This document shows positions 54,471-64,000 of a stretch of 64,000 nucleotides of DNA, piece by piece; within the stretch, counting starts at the first letter, position 1, and every line of letters starts with the position of its first letter. Made by a program: the position numbers and the translations under genes. The notes beneath the pieces are model-generated. The model made no database searches. It saw nothing but the letters and a program-made list of their open reading frames with translations, and was not told the origin of the DNA. The stretch is from Hydrotaea diabolus (taxonomy: Eukaryota; Arthropoda; Insecta; Diptera; Muscidae), in NCBI GenBank assembly GCA_963513945.1, contig OY740717.1, positions 84,509,351 through 84,573,350 on the forward strand. The letters are read 5' to 3'.

Positions 54471-56270
54471 CTACCTGAATCTTTGTGGAAACGTAACACG
54501 TCTGCCACAACGGGTAGATTTCGTCGGAACCGCGGAAGTATTATGGTGAACTGGTTGCGACGAATTTAAAGTTGTGTCTGGTTCTGATGTTTCTTCAGTA
54601 TGACAAGGTTCGTCCGGTGTGACGTCTTGTTCAAGACTGGGGTATGAGGAATCATGATGTATGACTGGTTGTTGAATCGGCACGTCAAAAATATCCAGGT
54701 CTGAGTTAGCAGAAAAGGCTGGTTTAAGACGGTCGATACTGATGTTGACTGAACGACCTCGGATGACAATCGTAAAGAACTTCGCGGATTTCGCTTTGAC
54801 AGAGTATGGGCCATCATACGGATGAGTCAATGATGGGCGAATCGAATCATTTCGAACAAAAACGTGAGTTGCAGAATATAGTGCAGGACTTACGAAAGCT
54901 CTTGCTTCGGAATGATGTGACGTGTCGGTCGGTCGTAACTGTTGCATCGCTGCACGAAATTGTGAGACGGCTTCACTGGTGGGTTCAGATGGTTTACTGG
55001 GGTTGAAAAATTCGTCAGGAATTCGCAGGGTCGTCCCATAAACAAGTTCGGCTGGTGAAGCATTTATGTCCGGCTTGAAAACGACTCTGAGACCAAGTAA
55101 GATCGAAGGCAAACTATACACCCACTTTGCTGGATCGCTGCACAAAATGGCTGCTTTGAAGACTCGATGCCATCTTTCGACGATACCGTTTGATTGCGGA
55201 TGGTACGGTGTAGTACGGAGATGAGATGCGCCAATTGTCCTGGTCAATTCGGAAAATACGGCAGATTCGAATTGCCTACCACGATCGGATGTTATTCGAT
55301 CTGGAACACCAAATCTAGCAATCCAGTGAAAGAGGATAGCTTTGGCGACTGTTTCAGCAGTTATGTCAGGCATAGGAACGGCTTCGGGCCAACGGGTGTA
55401 ACGGTCGATTATTGTTAAACAATATCGTTGCCCTTCGCAGAGTGGAAACGGTCCAACGATGTCGATGTTAATGTGCGAGAAACGTTCTTTTGGAGGCACG
55501 TACCTTGAAACCGGTGACTTCGTATGGCGTTGAACTTTTGCACGTTGACATGCTACACAATTGCGAACAAAGTTAGCAGTGTCTTTTCTAATCGCTGGCC
55601 ATATAAATCGGGATGTCAAAAGTTTCGTCGTTGTACGAACTCCAGGGTGAGCTAAGCCATGTACGACGGACAATATTTGATCTCGAAATGCCTTTGGTAT
55701 GAAGGGGCGAATATTGCTCGTCGATGTGTCACACACTAGTTCAAGGTCAGTGCCTGTAATTGTAAAAAATTTTAGTACAAGTGAATTAGAGTGGATACCT
55801 GTTTGTAATTCATGAAGCTCGTCGTCATTCTGTTGCGCTGCGGCGATTTTCGGATAGTCGATGATTTGACTGAGCGATTGGATGCGTGAGAGAAAATCAG
55901 CTGTCACATTTTCTTCACCCGGCGTATGGCGAATGTCGGTGGTGAACTGACCGATGAAGTCAAGCTGTCGAGCTCTACGAGGCGATGCTTTTTCAAGTTT
56001 TTGGCGAAAAGCGTAGACTAGAGGTCGATGATCGGTGACAATATGGCATTTTCTTCCTTCGATCATGTACCTGAAATGGCACACACCTTGGTACATAGCA
56101 GTCAACTCGCGATCGTAGGTACTGTATTTCTGCTGGGCACTCGTTAACTGCTTGGAGTAAAATCCTAATGGTTCTAGATCTCCATTTACGCATTGATGCA
56201 GTGCGGCACCAACTGCTGTATCAGATGCGTCGACATATAAGGCCAAATCTGCATTTTTAACTGGGTGCAC
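54471..56270 (-). CDS. pol: gypsy pol, 3' part: RNase H and integrase
   Basis: A 599-residue open frame. RNase H: D14 in LYVDASDTAVG, E55 in DREL, D80 in VTDHRP. Integrase: zinc finger HGLAHPGV (H204, H208) and CVAC (C238, C241). Catalytic D270 (NIDIVGPF), D329 (TSDRGRQF) and E365 (NGIVERWHR) keep the DD35E spacing. A GPY/F-like HPYDGPYSVKAK region follows at about residue 490, then an acidic Ser/Pro tail. No chromodomain is seen. The frame overlaps the 5' pol ORF by 14 bases in another frame. A deletion at the junction (about 56290) removed roughly the last 60-70 residues linking reverse transcriptase to RNase H. The Met used here is only the first Met after that junction, not a natural start. 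Confidence 0.92.
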   Translation of the reverse strand: MHPVKNADLALYVDASDTAVGAALHQCVNGDLEPLGFYSKQLTSAQQKYSTYDRELTAMYQGVCHFRYMIEGRKCHIVTDHRPLVYAFRQKLEKASPRRARQLDFIGQFTTDIRHTPGEENVTADFLSRIQSLSQIIDYPKIAAAQQNDDELHELQTGIHSNSLVLKFFTITGTDLELVCDTSTSNIRPFIPKAFRDQILSVVHGLAHPGVRTTTKLLTSRFIWPAIRKDTANFVRNCVACQRAKVQRHTKSPVSRYVPPKERFSHINIDIVGPFPLCEGQRYCLTIIDRYTRWPEAVPMPDITAETVAKAILFHWIARFGVPDRITSDRGRQFESAVFSELTRTIGASHLRTTPYHPQSNGIVERWHRVFKAAILCSDPAKWVYSLPSILLGLRVVFKPDINASPAELVYGTTLRIPDEFFNPSKPSEPTSEAVSQFRAAMQQLRPTDTSHHSEARAFVSPALYSATHVFVRNDSIRPSLTHPYDGPYSVKAKSAKFFTIVIRGRSVNISIDRLKPAFSANSDLDIFDVPIQQPVIHHDSSYPSLEQDVTPDEPCHTEETSEPDTTLNSSQPVHHNTSAVPTKSTRCGRRVTFPQRFR

Positions 56271-57519
56271 TAATAGCGTTGCGTTGACTAGCTCCTCTTT
56301 TCAGTTCCTTAGCCACCGTAGGTTTCGGGAAGTCTTTAATTGCTGCTATTTTTTCGGGTAAAGGGCGAATTCCTTGTGAGTCGACGAGATGACCAAGAAA
56401 TTTCAGCTCTGTTTTGCCAAACTCACATTTTGCTACGTTTATTGCCAAGTTGTTCTCACGCAATCGCTGGAAAACCGTCTTAAGGTGGAATCGGTGCTGA
56501 TCGAGAGATGATGATGCGATGCAAATATCGTCGATGTATGGGAAGGCAAAGTCCAAACCACGCAAAACTTCGTTTATGAGCCTTTGGAAGGTCTGCGCCG
56601 CGTTGCAGAGTCCAAAGGTCATAAATTTAAACTCGAATAAACCGAACGGTGTTATTATGGCGGTCTTTGTAACGTCATCGGGGTGAATCGGCACCTGATG
56701 GAATGCTTTTTTGAGGTCGATTTTGGAAAAAACACTCATTCCACTTAAATTGCTGGTAAAGTCCGTTAAATATGGTAGAGGGTATCGGTCAGGAAGTGTC
56801 TGAGCATTCAGCGCCCGGTAGTCTCCGCACGGCCTCCAGGAACCATCACTTTTCCTGACCATATGTAACGGGCTTGACCAGTTACTGCTAGACGGCTGAC
56901 AGATACCGACTTTCATCAGAAACTCGAACTCAGCTCGTGCTGCAGCTAGCTTTTCTGGTGACAGTCGACGTGGTCGGGAATGAACCGGCTGACCTTCGGT
57001 TTCGATGCGGTGAAAAATTGTAGACTTCGTGACGGATCCGAGCGGTGACAGTTTCGTAACGTCAGAAAACTCGATCAGGATGTCGGAAAACTGATTGGAC
57101 GTATTGATTTCGGCGGCGTTAAGTCGAGAAAACGTAATCGGAGTCGAATGGTTATCGGTTTTGCTATCGATAAGTCGATTTCGGCGCAAATCGATTAGGA
57201 GATCGTAGAATCGTAAAAAATCGGCACCAATTATTGGGCTTGTGACGTCAGCTACGACAAAAGACCATTCAAATTTCCGACGAAGACCAAGATCTAAACA
57301 GATTCGTCTCTCGCCTCTGACCTTTATAGACGAACCATTCGCGGCGTATAATTTGGTGGATGTTATTTTGACGTCTGGTGAATTTGATGACAGTGGAAGG
57401 ACGGAAACATCTGCACCTGTGTCAACGAGAAAATTTTTTTTAGAAAGTTCGTCCTTTACCTGTAAGCGAAATACTTTGCGAGTCGTGGCAGAATTTCCGC
57501 TAACATTCGCCACGCGCAT
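56257..57519 (-). CDS. pol: gypsy pol, 5' part: protease and reverse transcriptase
   Basis: A 420-residue frame. Aspartic protease DTGA at D33 (FLVDTGADVSVLP) with IIGADFL near residue 97. Reverse transcriptase: SSPLHMVRKSDGSWRPCGDY (215-233), D268 in KIDLKKAFHQVPI, FGLCNAAQTFQRL (302-314), YIDD at 328-331, KCEFG and LKFLGHLV. It ends out of frame with RGASQRNAIS after AKELK, where a deletion joins it to ATLLVHPVKNA of the next ORF. It shares the frame of gag: the pol reading continues straight on from the TGA that ends gag. The first Met is 3 codons after that TGA, and expression probably relies on readthrough or on pre-mutational fusion. Confidence 0.92.
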   Translation of the reverse strand: MRVANVSGNSATTRKVFRLQVKDELSKKNFLVDTGADVSVLPLSSNSPDVKITSTKLYAANGSSIKVRGERRICLDLGLRRKFEWSFVVADVTSPIIGADFLRFYDLLIDLRRNRLIDSKTDNHSTPITFSRLNAAEINTSNQFSDILIEFSDVTKLSPLGSVTKSTIFHRIETEGQPVHSRPRRLSPEKLAAARAEFEFLMKVGICQPSSSNWSSPLHMVRKSDGSWRPCGDYRALNAQTLPDRYPLPYLTDFTSNLSGMSVFSKIDLKKAFHQVPIHPDDVTKTAIITPFGLFEFKFMTFGLCNAAQTFQRLINEVLRGLDFAFPYIDDICIASSSLDQHRFHLKTVFQRLRENNLAINVAKCEFGKTELKFLGHLVDSQGIRPLPEKIAAIKDFPKPTVAKELKRGASQRNAISAPS

Positions 57520-57525
57520 CTGGCT

Positions 57526-58431
57526 TCAGGCTGAAGTCCCTACGGAATCAGATGAAACCGTATTCACTGAACCCTGTTTATGCCGACAGGGACTTCTACA
57601 CTTTCGGGCGTTACGTCCATAACGTCGGTGGAACCAGCACGCATCATAATCAGTGGCTGTGTTTGCAGATGGTGCGTTTGATGACGAGTTGTGTCGGGCA
57701 CGGCTACGGGAAGCTCCAACACGAGACTGATGACGAGTGCGAGAATGTGAGCGAATTTGCAACTTTTCAATTTGTTTGGTTAGGTCCTTGACGGCTGACC
57801 TTAACTGATCGAATTCGCTCGGGCCATGTTTAGAGACTGCGTGGATGTGATTTGGAGAAATTGCGTCTACTATGGAGTCGGCAATCTTCGTAAATTCAGT
57901 GGCGGCTCCACATGAGGCGGCAACAACGGGTTGTACGACGTCCGGCAATCGTTTAATCCACAAACCTTTTAGAGCAGCCTCACCAAGGGTGTTACCAGCA
58001 ACACGTCTCATTTCGTAGTAGAGTTCCGAAGGCTTCTTGTCCCCAAGTGGCAATTCGGACAAAAGGCGATTGAGTCTGCGTTGCTCACTGTCAGCGAAAT
58101 GCTCAATTATTTTTGTTTGGATGAACTCATATCGATCGGTCTGAGGCATTCCTGCAATCAGGTCCGTGAGCTGGGATATGACGCTTGGGTCCAGTGCTGC
58201 CAAAATTGTCGCTGTTTTCTGCTTGTCGGCGGTGATACCGGAAGCCGTGAACCAGAAATCCATTGTGGTAAACCATGACTCGATGTTAGAGCTGGCCATC
58301 TGCGGCAATGGTAGTCTGGCGTACACCACAGTAACGTTACCGACTGGTGACATAGACCCTACTGCACCTCTCTGGTCATTTTGCATGTCGGATTCTGTTG
58401 CCACAGATTGCAAACCGCTGTCGTTGTTCAT
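57526..58431 (-). CDS. gag: gypsy gag with CHCC zinc finger
   Basis: 301 residues from MNNDSGLQSVATESDMQNDQ. The capsid-like region includes SNIESWFTTMDFWFTASGIT and LLSELPLGDKKPSELYYEMR, typical of CsRn1-lineage gag. There is a basic Arg/Ser stretch (about 225-250). The finger is C265-x2-H268-x9-C278-x3-C282 (CWFHRRYGRNARKCRSPC), the CHCC form that replaces the usual CCHC. It ends at a single TGA (57526-57528), beyond which pol continues in the same frame. No frameshift or stop lies within gag. Confidence 0.93.
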   Translation of the reverse strand: MNNDSGLQSVATESDMQNDQRGAVGSMSPVGNVTVVYARLPLPQMASSNIESWFTTMDFWFTASGITADKQKTATILAALDPSVISQLTDLIAGMPQTDRYEFIQTKIIEHFADSEQRRLNRLLSELPLGDKKPSELYYEMRRVAGNTLGEAALKGLWIKRLPDVVQPVVAASCGAATEFTKIADSIVDAISPNHIHAVSKHGPSEFDQLRSAVKDLTKQIEKLQIRSHSRTRHQSRVGASRSRARHNSSSNAPSANTATDYDACWFHRRYGRNARKCRSPCRHKQGSVNTVSSDSVGTSA

Positions 58432-58594
58432 TTTTTGAGGTTAGGAAATCACACCGATGTCACTGAAACACAACTGCACACGCGGGTTCTCGATTGTTCG
58501 CCAACGCCTCGCTTGTACGAAAACCTAACGGCACCTCATACGTCTCGGCTTGCAGAAAAACGGTTTGGCAAAAACGCTGCTACAACACCACGAG

Positions 58595-58612
58595 ATCACG
58601 TCGGGGTCACCA
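58595..58612 (-). promoter_or_regulatory. Primer-binding site (tRNA-Trp type)
   Basis: TGGTGACCCCGACGTGAT on the minus strand, three bases inside the 5' LTR. It has the form complementary to the 3' end of tRNA-Trp used by CsRn1-lineage elements (from memory of that lineage). Confidence 0.8.
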
Positions 58613-58615
58613 CTT

Positions 58616-59788
<1,173 letters not shown>

Positions 59789-59789
59789 G

Positions 59790-60165
59790 TGGAATGATCC
59801 TGTCAAACGTTTATCTGTACTTCCTTAGTCTGTTCTTCTTACATTGATTGGAAGACTGGCTTCTGGACATTGTCTTTCGGAGTTAAACAACAACTGATGT
59901 AGCGATAATCTTAGAAGGTATAAATGTCCTAGACTTTCCAGTCAACTTTAAAATTAAGTTCCTCGGATACAAGGAATACATCAATCATCACTTATCTGTT
60001 TCTCGTGATAAAGGTTTGTTGATTGTCTCTTTTGAATATGGCTAGGGTAGTACTTGCAATGTATTCAATAAGTGTCTCACCTTGTGGTTGATATCCGTAC
60101 CTACCAGGTGTGATAATGCGCATTGACATTACTGCCTACAGTCAGGTTTCTTTCTGCATCCTTTG
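59790..60165 (-). pseudogene. LINE AP-endonuclease fragment
   Basis: Minus-strand readings, split by frameshifts: AERNLTVGSNVNAHYHTW (expected form DxNAHHxxWG), GETLIEYIASTTLAIFKRDN, QQTFITR, IDVFLVSEELNFKVDW and FSDYRYIS (near 59890), where relatives have SDHRYI. The order is that of the endonuclease domain at the start of LINE ORF2 (R1/LOA- or Jockey-type). The catalytic Asp and His positions are partly mutated (GSNVNAH for DxNAH, SDY for SDH). No reverse transcriptase follows on the minus side; the (AT)n tract starts 190 bp away. Confidence 0.65.
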
Positions 60166-61667
60166 CTGTCTTTACCAATGTCCGGGAATTGTTGAATTCC
60201 AGGCTACCATATCTTCGTCACTGAAAGAGACAACGAAGAAGTAATATGTTGAGGTGGCTCCTAATGGAATAGAGGATCTGCGTCTACCTGTGCCCGAACT
60301 CAGAAGCAGCTGGAACCCAGGGGATGTAAGCACGCAAACCCTACTACCCCTCATCCATAGTTGTTAAATAAGGACTACGTTGGTTTATCCTTGCTCCTTG
60401 CTGTAGAGCTGCGGATGCAACTTTAGAGTGATGGAGATTTATTTCAAGAAACCGAAAGGCATCATATGTCTCCACCATTTTCATATCCGTGGGGAGGGTG
60501 GTAAATAAATTGAGTTGTTGAAATCTGACACTTTGCTAGTGCTTTTAACCATCGAATAGTTTGCGTGTTTTTTCTGTCTCCAAAGTTGCGTATGCCTTTT
60601 CTGTCGTATGCAGGCATGTACTTATGTATTAGTTCGCTTACATATGTATAACGTTAAATACGCAATATATTTACATGCAGTATATGTGTAGGCAGTTTCT
60701 TGTAGCTTCACCCACCCCTCTCTTCGTCTCCTGCACTTCGGTTGCACTCGTACACGGACGTTTCTTTGGAGATTTTACGTTTCGCATTCTACATTCCCAT
60801 TTACGTTTCACATTCTACATTCACATACTGGGATATTTGAATGCGGATGTTATATGCTCCAGTGTTGCCACTTCTGGGAATTTCAGCTTTACATTACCGA
60901 ACGGAAGTAGAGGGACATGGGAAATTAAAGTTGAGATTTTGGAAAAAACGTTCACCTAAACGGGGAAAGATCATAAGCCACTATAGATCAGGCTTTGGAC
61001 TGACTCAGAGATCTTGTGTTTTTGCATGTTCACCGAATGTTTCGGAAAACGGCGATTTCTAAAAATCCATTGTACGAAGCCATTTATACATTTCCATTAG
61101 TTCGCTAAGAAAAACATAGTTTGAAATATTTTTTAATAGTTGGCTTTTACAAAGTTAACTAATTAGGTATTTTGTTAGAATATGTATATTATAGGAAAAG
61201 TATTAAGGCAATCATTTCCATCCAGATGCTAAAAAGCAAAATGGAAAATACATTGTTGGCACCTGTATTAATGTCATTCTATAAGGTAAACATTACGCCG
61301 CAGCTTACAGCCCAAAGTGGTATGACTCATGACTCAGTAATTGCAACAGTCACGTTAACTTACTTAAGTCTCTCAACAGTCCATTAGTGATCAGGGGGAA
61401 CATTCTTTAAATCAGTGAGCTGTGTCAGCTCCGAACAGACAATTATGTTCTAAGGACCCTCCTTATTCAAGGGAAGAAAATTTAAACTGAAACTCGTTAT
61501 GGAAACTGTGTTTATGAGAATCGGGGTCAATGTAAACACAAGTGTAAAGACGCTTAGACTTGTACACTTGCGTATTACGAAAGCTGGCTACGACACACAG
61601 TGTCACACGTGCGTGGCCGAAAATGGTATGACTTGATGCTAGAATTTTTGAATTTTTTAAACACACA
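60166..61667. other. Unassigned DNA
   Basis: A 60-residue minus-strand frame (60172-60354) may be a further worn part of the LINE endonuclease region but shows no motif. A 26-bp direct repeat lies at 60774-60825. The rest has no recognised feature. Confidence 0.4.
60774..60825 (+). repeat. 26-bp tandem repeat
   Basis: TTTACGTTTCGCATTCTACA plus TTCCCA, then TTTACGTTTCACATTCTACA plus TTCACA. Two adjacent units with two differences. Confidence 0.8.
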
Positions 61668-61929
61668 TGTGACAGCGCATAGAGAAAGGGACCTAAGGGT
61701 AAAAAAAATCAATTTTCATTTTTTTACTTTTTTTGATGTGGACAACATCTGAGCATCGAATGAGACCGATATCATGCGCCAAAAAGGTTCCCTCCCAGAT
61801 ATTTTCGCGTTTTATGAAAGTGAAGTCGACGATTCTAAGCGCAAATAGAAAGGGACCTAATCTTTAAAATGGCTCTCCTGAACAAAACTGGGTTTTAACC
61901 TTAGGTCCCTTTCTATTTTACGCGTCACA
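61668..61929. mobile_element. MITE, GGGACCTAAG family, copy 2
   Basis: Inverted relative to 44213-44456. Ends TGTGACAGCGCATAGAGAAA and, read inward from the right, TGTGACGCGTAAAATAGAAA, followed by GGGACCTAAG. An internal extra copy of the end motif (GCGCAAATAGAAAGGGACCT, about 61840-61859) is present, which copy 1 lacks. Confidence 0.75.
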
Positions 61930-64000
61930 TATACTTATAATATAAAAATACAAAAACTAGATGAACTGTAAAATATTAGACAAAAATATTAAGTACTTTT
62001 TGAATTTTTGCAGCTCAAAGTTGTGGATAGTTTGCAACATCATAATTGTTAAGATATCCACAATGAAATTTCGCATGCAGTAACAAGGGGTTTAATTCAA
62101 ATTTTCTGTTAAAGGTTGGTACAAAATACCATTGAAATGGAAGTCTTATATATTATTTCAATTGCAACGCTCTAATTGTTTATTAATTTTGATCATATGC
62201 GGTCTGATGTGACGTCAGGTTTAGGCAATTACTCGTAAGACACACTTGCGTAGACAATTAAAAAAAAACATCAAAAATCATCTCTCCAATTTATTGATAT
62301 TTTGTATCAAGTATGTATTTAAACGTACATACTTATATATAAATCTTAGCAGCACAAACTATACTCGTATTGTATAGCCAAGTCTAAAGTGTATTATGTT
62401 GATAAATTTGTGAAAAAAGATTGCATAGAGCATTTCGGATACAGCAGAAAAGAAACTTAATCTTCTACTTCTAAAATGAACCCATTATTGAGCCAAAAAC
62501 TCCCGGATGAGCAGTAGAGAAAGTGGTGTGGCAAACCGACAAACACTCGACCTGGAGGTTATGCCGACCCATAAGAATAATGTTTACAAATGAAAATCCT
62601 GATGTCATATATACTGTAAGGTAAAATGGAATCGTCACACCCCTTTTTATAATTCTTAGAATAAAAATCTTAACGTGCATTTTAGAATAAAACTTACTAT
62701 GATAGACGGAGCAGTTTTAAACGTCAATAACATAAACAGAAGCAATTCGAATTGCGTTTTATATGGAGCAAAACCAATCGAAATGAGCAACACATTAATT
62801 TTTGAAAGAACGGTCAATGAACAATGCCACCAATAGGGATTGTCTACGTTGCATGTTTCATTCAAATATTTTGAATGTCTTCTTCAAAGGTATCCGTTGA
62901 AACATAGCGAATACTAGGAATAGATGTGAAAGAAATAGTGGTGCAAAATAAAAAGAACATGAAAGAAAAGTTTAAAAATAAAATGGGACTAGTATGGACA
63001 GGGTAATAACGGGATATGGTACGTCAAATGGCGGAACCACTGCGAAATGTTTCTTCTGGCAGGAAATCAGGGCTAAACAAACCAACAATAATTGAAAATG
63101 TGTTCATTATCTAAAGTGCCCTCCCTCTCTTGTGAAAAATTGCCTGCATCCGTGCACAAATTTAAATACTTATGCATAGTATAAGTATAGATTTTATCAA
63201 TTATTAAACCACTCCAATTGGAATGTTGTCAGAAGAGGTTTGTGAACTAGGTGAAGTAGGCTGATTGTACTAAGGACTTAATAACAAATCTTATTATCCA
63301 ATCAGAACCATCAGTTTCCATCCACAGTCAAAAAACACTTATTAAAAACTGTGATATGGCTGATTTATAAATGTATATAATTGAAAGCGAAAATTGTACA
63401 ACAATATTCTCTAAAAAGGAATTAGTTAAGGAATAGGAAAGTGATAGTATCAGCGATAGCGAGTAGTTTTTTCTTATACTTATAACGCTTTGCGAAGGAC
63501 TAATGCAACACCGGTAAATAGGACCTCATCGGATAACACCTACAAAAAGGTCCCTACCGATTTGAGTTTATTCAGATCTAGAAGCCGCAAAATAAATCCG
63601 ATGCCTAGTTAAATATTCTGCAGCTCTAGAAGCAAATGTTACATCCGATTCTAACTAAATTTCAGAGAGATCATTACGAGCGACAAGAACCTAACTCTGG
63701 GGTATTTGAACTAAAAGTATATCGATTCACGTTTTTGATTTGAGGTCCTCCAACTCTATTAACCTAAAAATTAGCCCAGATCATGCACAAATTTGGCGAA
63801 CGACATTTTAAACGACCTAAAATTAATCCTGGTAATACTGGACCATAACGCTAAATGTTTTTAAATGGCTTTCGACCGATCCTACTTGGATCAAGTTAAA
63901 CAGAGGCGCGGCATCTTTGTTCGTCACGCCCGCCTATAGCCTACTTTCCTAACTATTTTTACTAGATAACCATTTGGTTAACTAAGCACAGACAATGGAT
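61930..64000. other. Unassigned AT-rich DNA to the window end
   Basis: No gene, terminal repeat or family motif could be recognised on either strand. Frames at 62471-62865 are short and Phe/Leu/Ile-rich. If a host gene lies beyond 64000, nothing here shows it. Confidence 0.4.

Overview
The window looks like AT-rich nuclear DNA from a higher dipteran fly, perhaps a tephritid fruit fly. The reasons are the mix of mobile-element families (DD41D rosa-like, DD37D maT-like and DD34D mariner elements, Jockey-like LINEs, a Transib, a Helitron, a CsRn1-type Ty3/gypsy element), the many short ORFs with no host gene structure, and a Dscam-like immunoglobulin exon fragment. The organism is an inference. 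I found no intact host gene, no rRNA or tRNA gene and no CRISPR array. Almost everything that can be named is a dead or dying transposable element.

Layout, 1-25 kb. A Jockey-type LINE ORF1 remnant lies on the minus strand (36-940), followed by a DD41D transposon relic (1105-1822) and a decayed mariner (2914-4072). A minus-strand Jockey-type LINE occupies about 6.0-10.1 kb. It is split by a 5'-truncated LINE with a 12-bp target duplication (6270-6893) and by two internally deleted DD41D elements (7087-7468, 7597-8191). A broken Dscam-like Ig exon sits at 10.4-10.7 kb. A nearly full-length maT element (13111-14333) and another DD41D relic (15128-15790) come next. Then come foldback-like elements with CACGCAG ends, minisatellite arrays and large inverted arms (15.8-19.8 kb). 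Element Y (20.5-22.9 kb) has ~450-bp inverted repeats, and a TTAA-flanked MITE follows at 23.6-24.5 kb.

Layout, 25-43 kb. Element X (25058-28460) is a DNA transposon with ~500-bp terminal inverted repeats. Its single-intron gene has three CxxC pairs and a candidate D-D-E/D core, and belongs to the same protein family as Y. X abuts half of a maT element (28461-29168). The other half lies at 35746-36110. Between the halves is a Transib-like (RAG1-core-like) element, 29169-35745, whose ends match the recombination-signal heptamer form CACWGTG and which itself holds mariner and DD41D relics. Another maT (37168-38346), a DD41D relic (38485-39143) and a lone X terminal repeat (40753-41218) follow.

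Layout, 43-64 kb. A Helitron Rep/helicase gene starts at 43138, breaks off, and resumes at 53304. The 9.5 kb between holds MITEs, a composite tandem repeat (45.4-46.8 kb) and DD41D relics. The Helitron runs into a long (AT)n microsatellite, which is split by a young CsRn1-clade Ty3/gypsy retrotransposon (54170-58889). That element has near-identical LTRs, a tRNA-Trp-type primer site, a CHCC gag finger and a single TGA between gag and pol. A LINE endonuclease scrap (~59.8-60.15 kb), a MITE and unassigned DNA complete the window.

Nesting gives relative ages: the LINE and the split maT are older than what lies inside them, the Transib is older than its internal mariner and DD41D relics, and the gypsy element is the youngest large insertion. 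All family assignments come from reading the sequence by eye; no database search was run.
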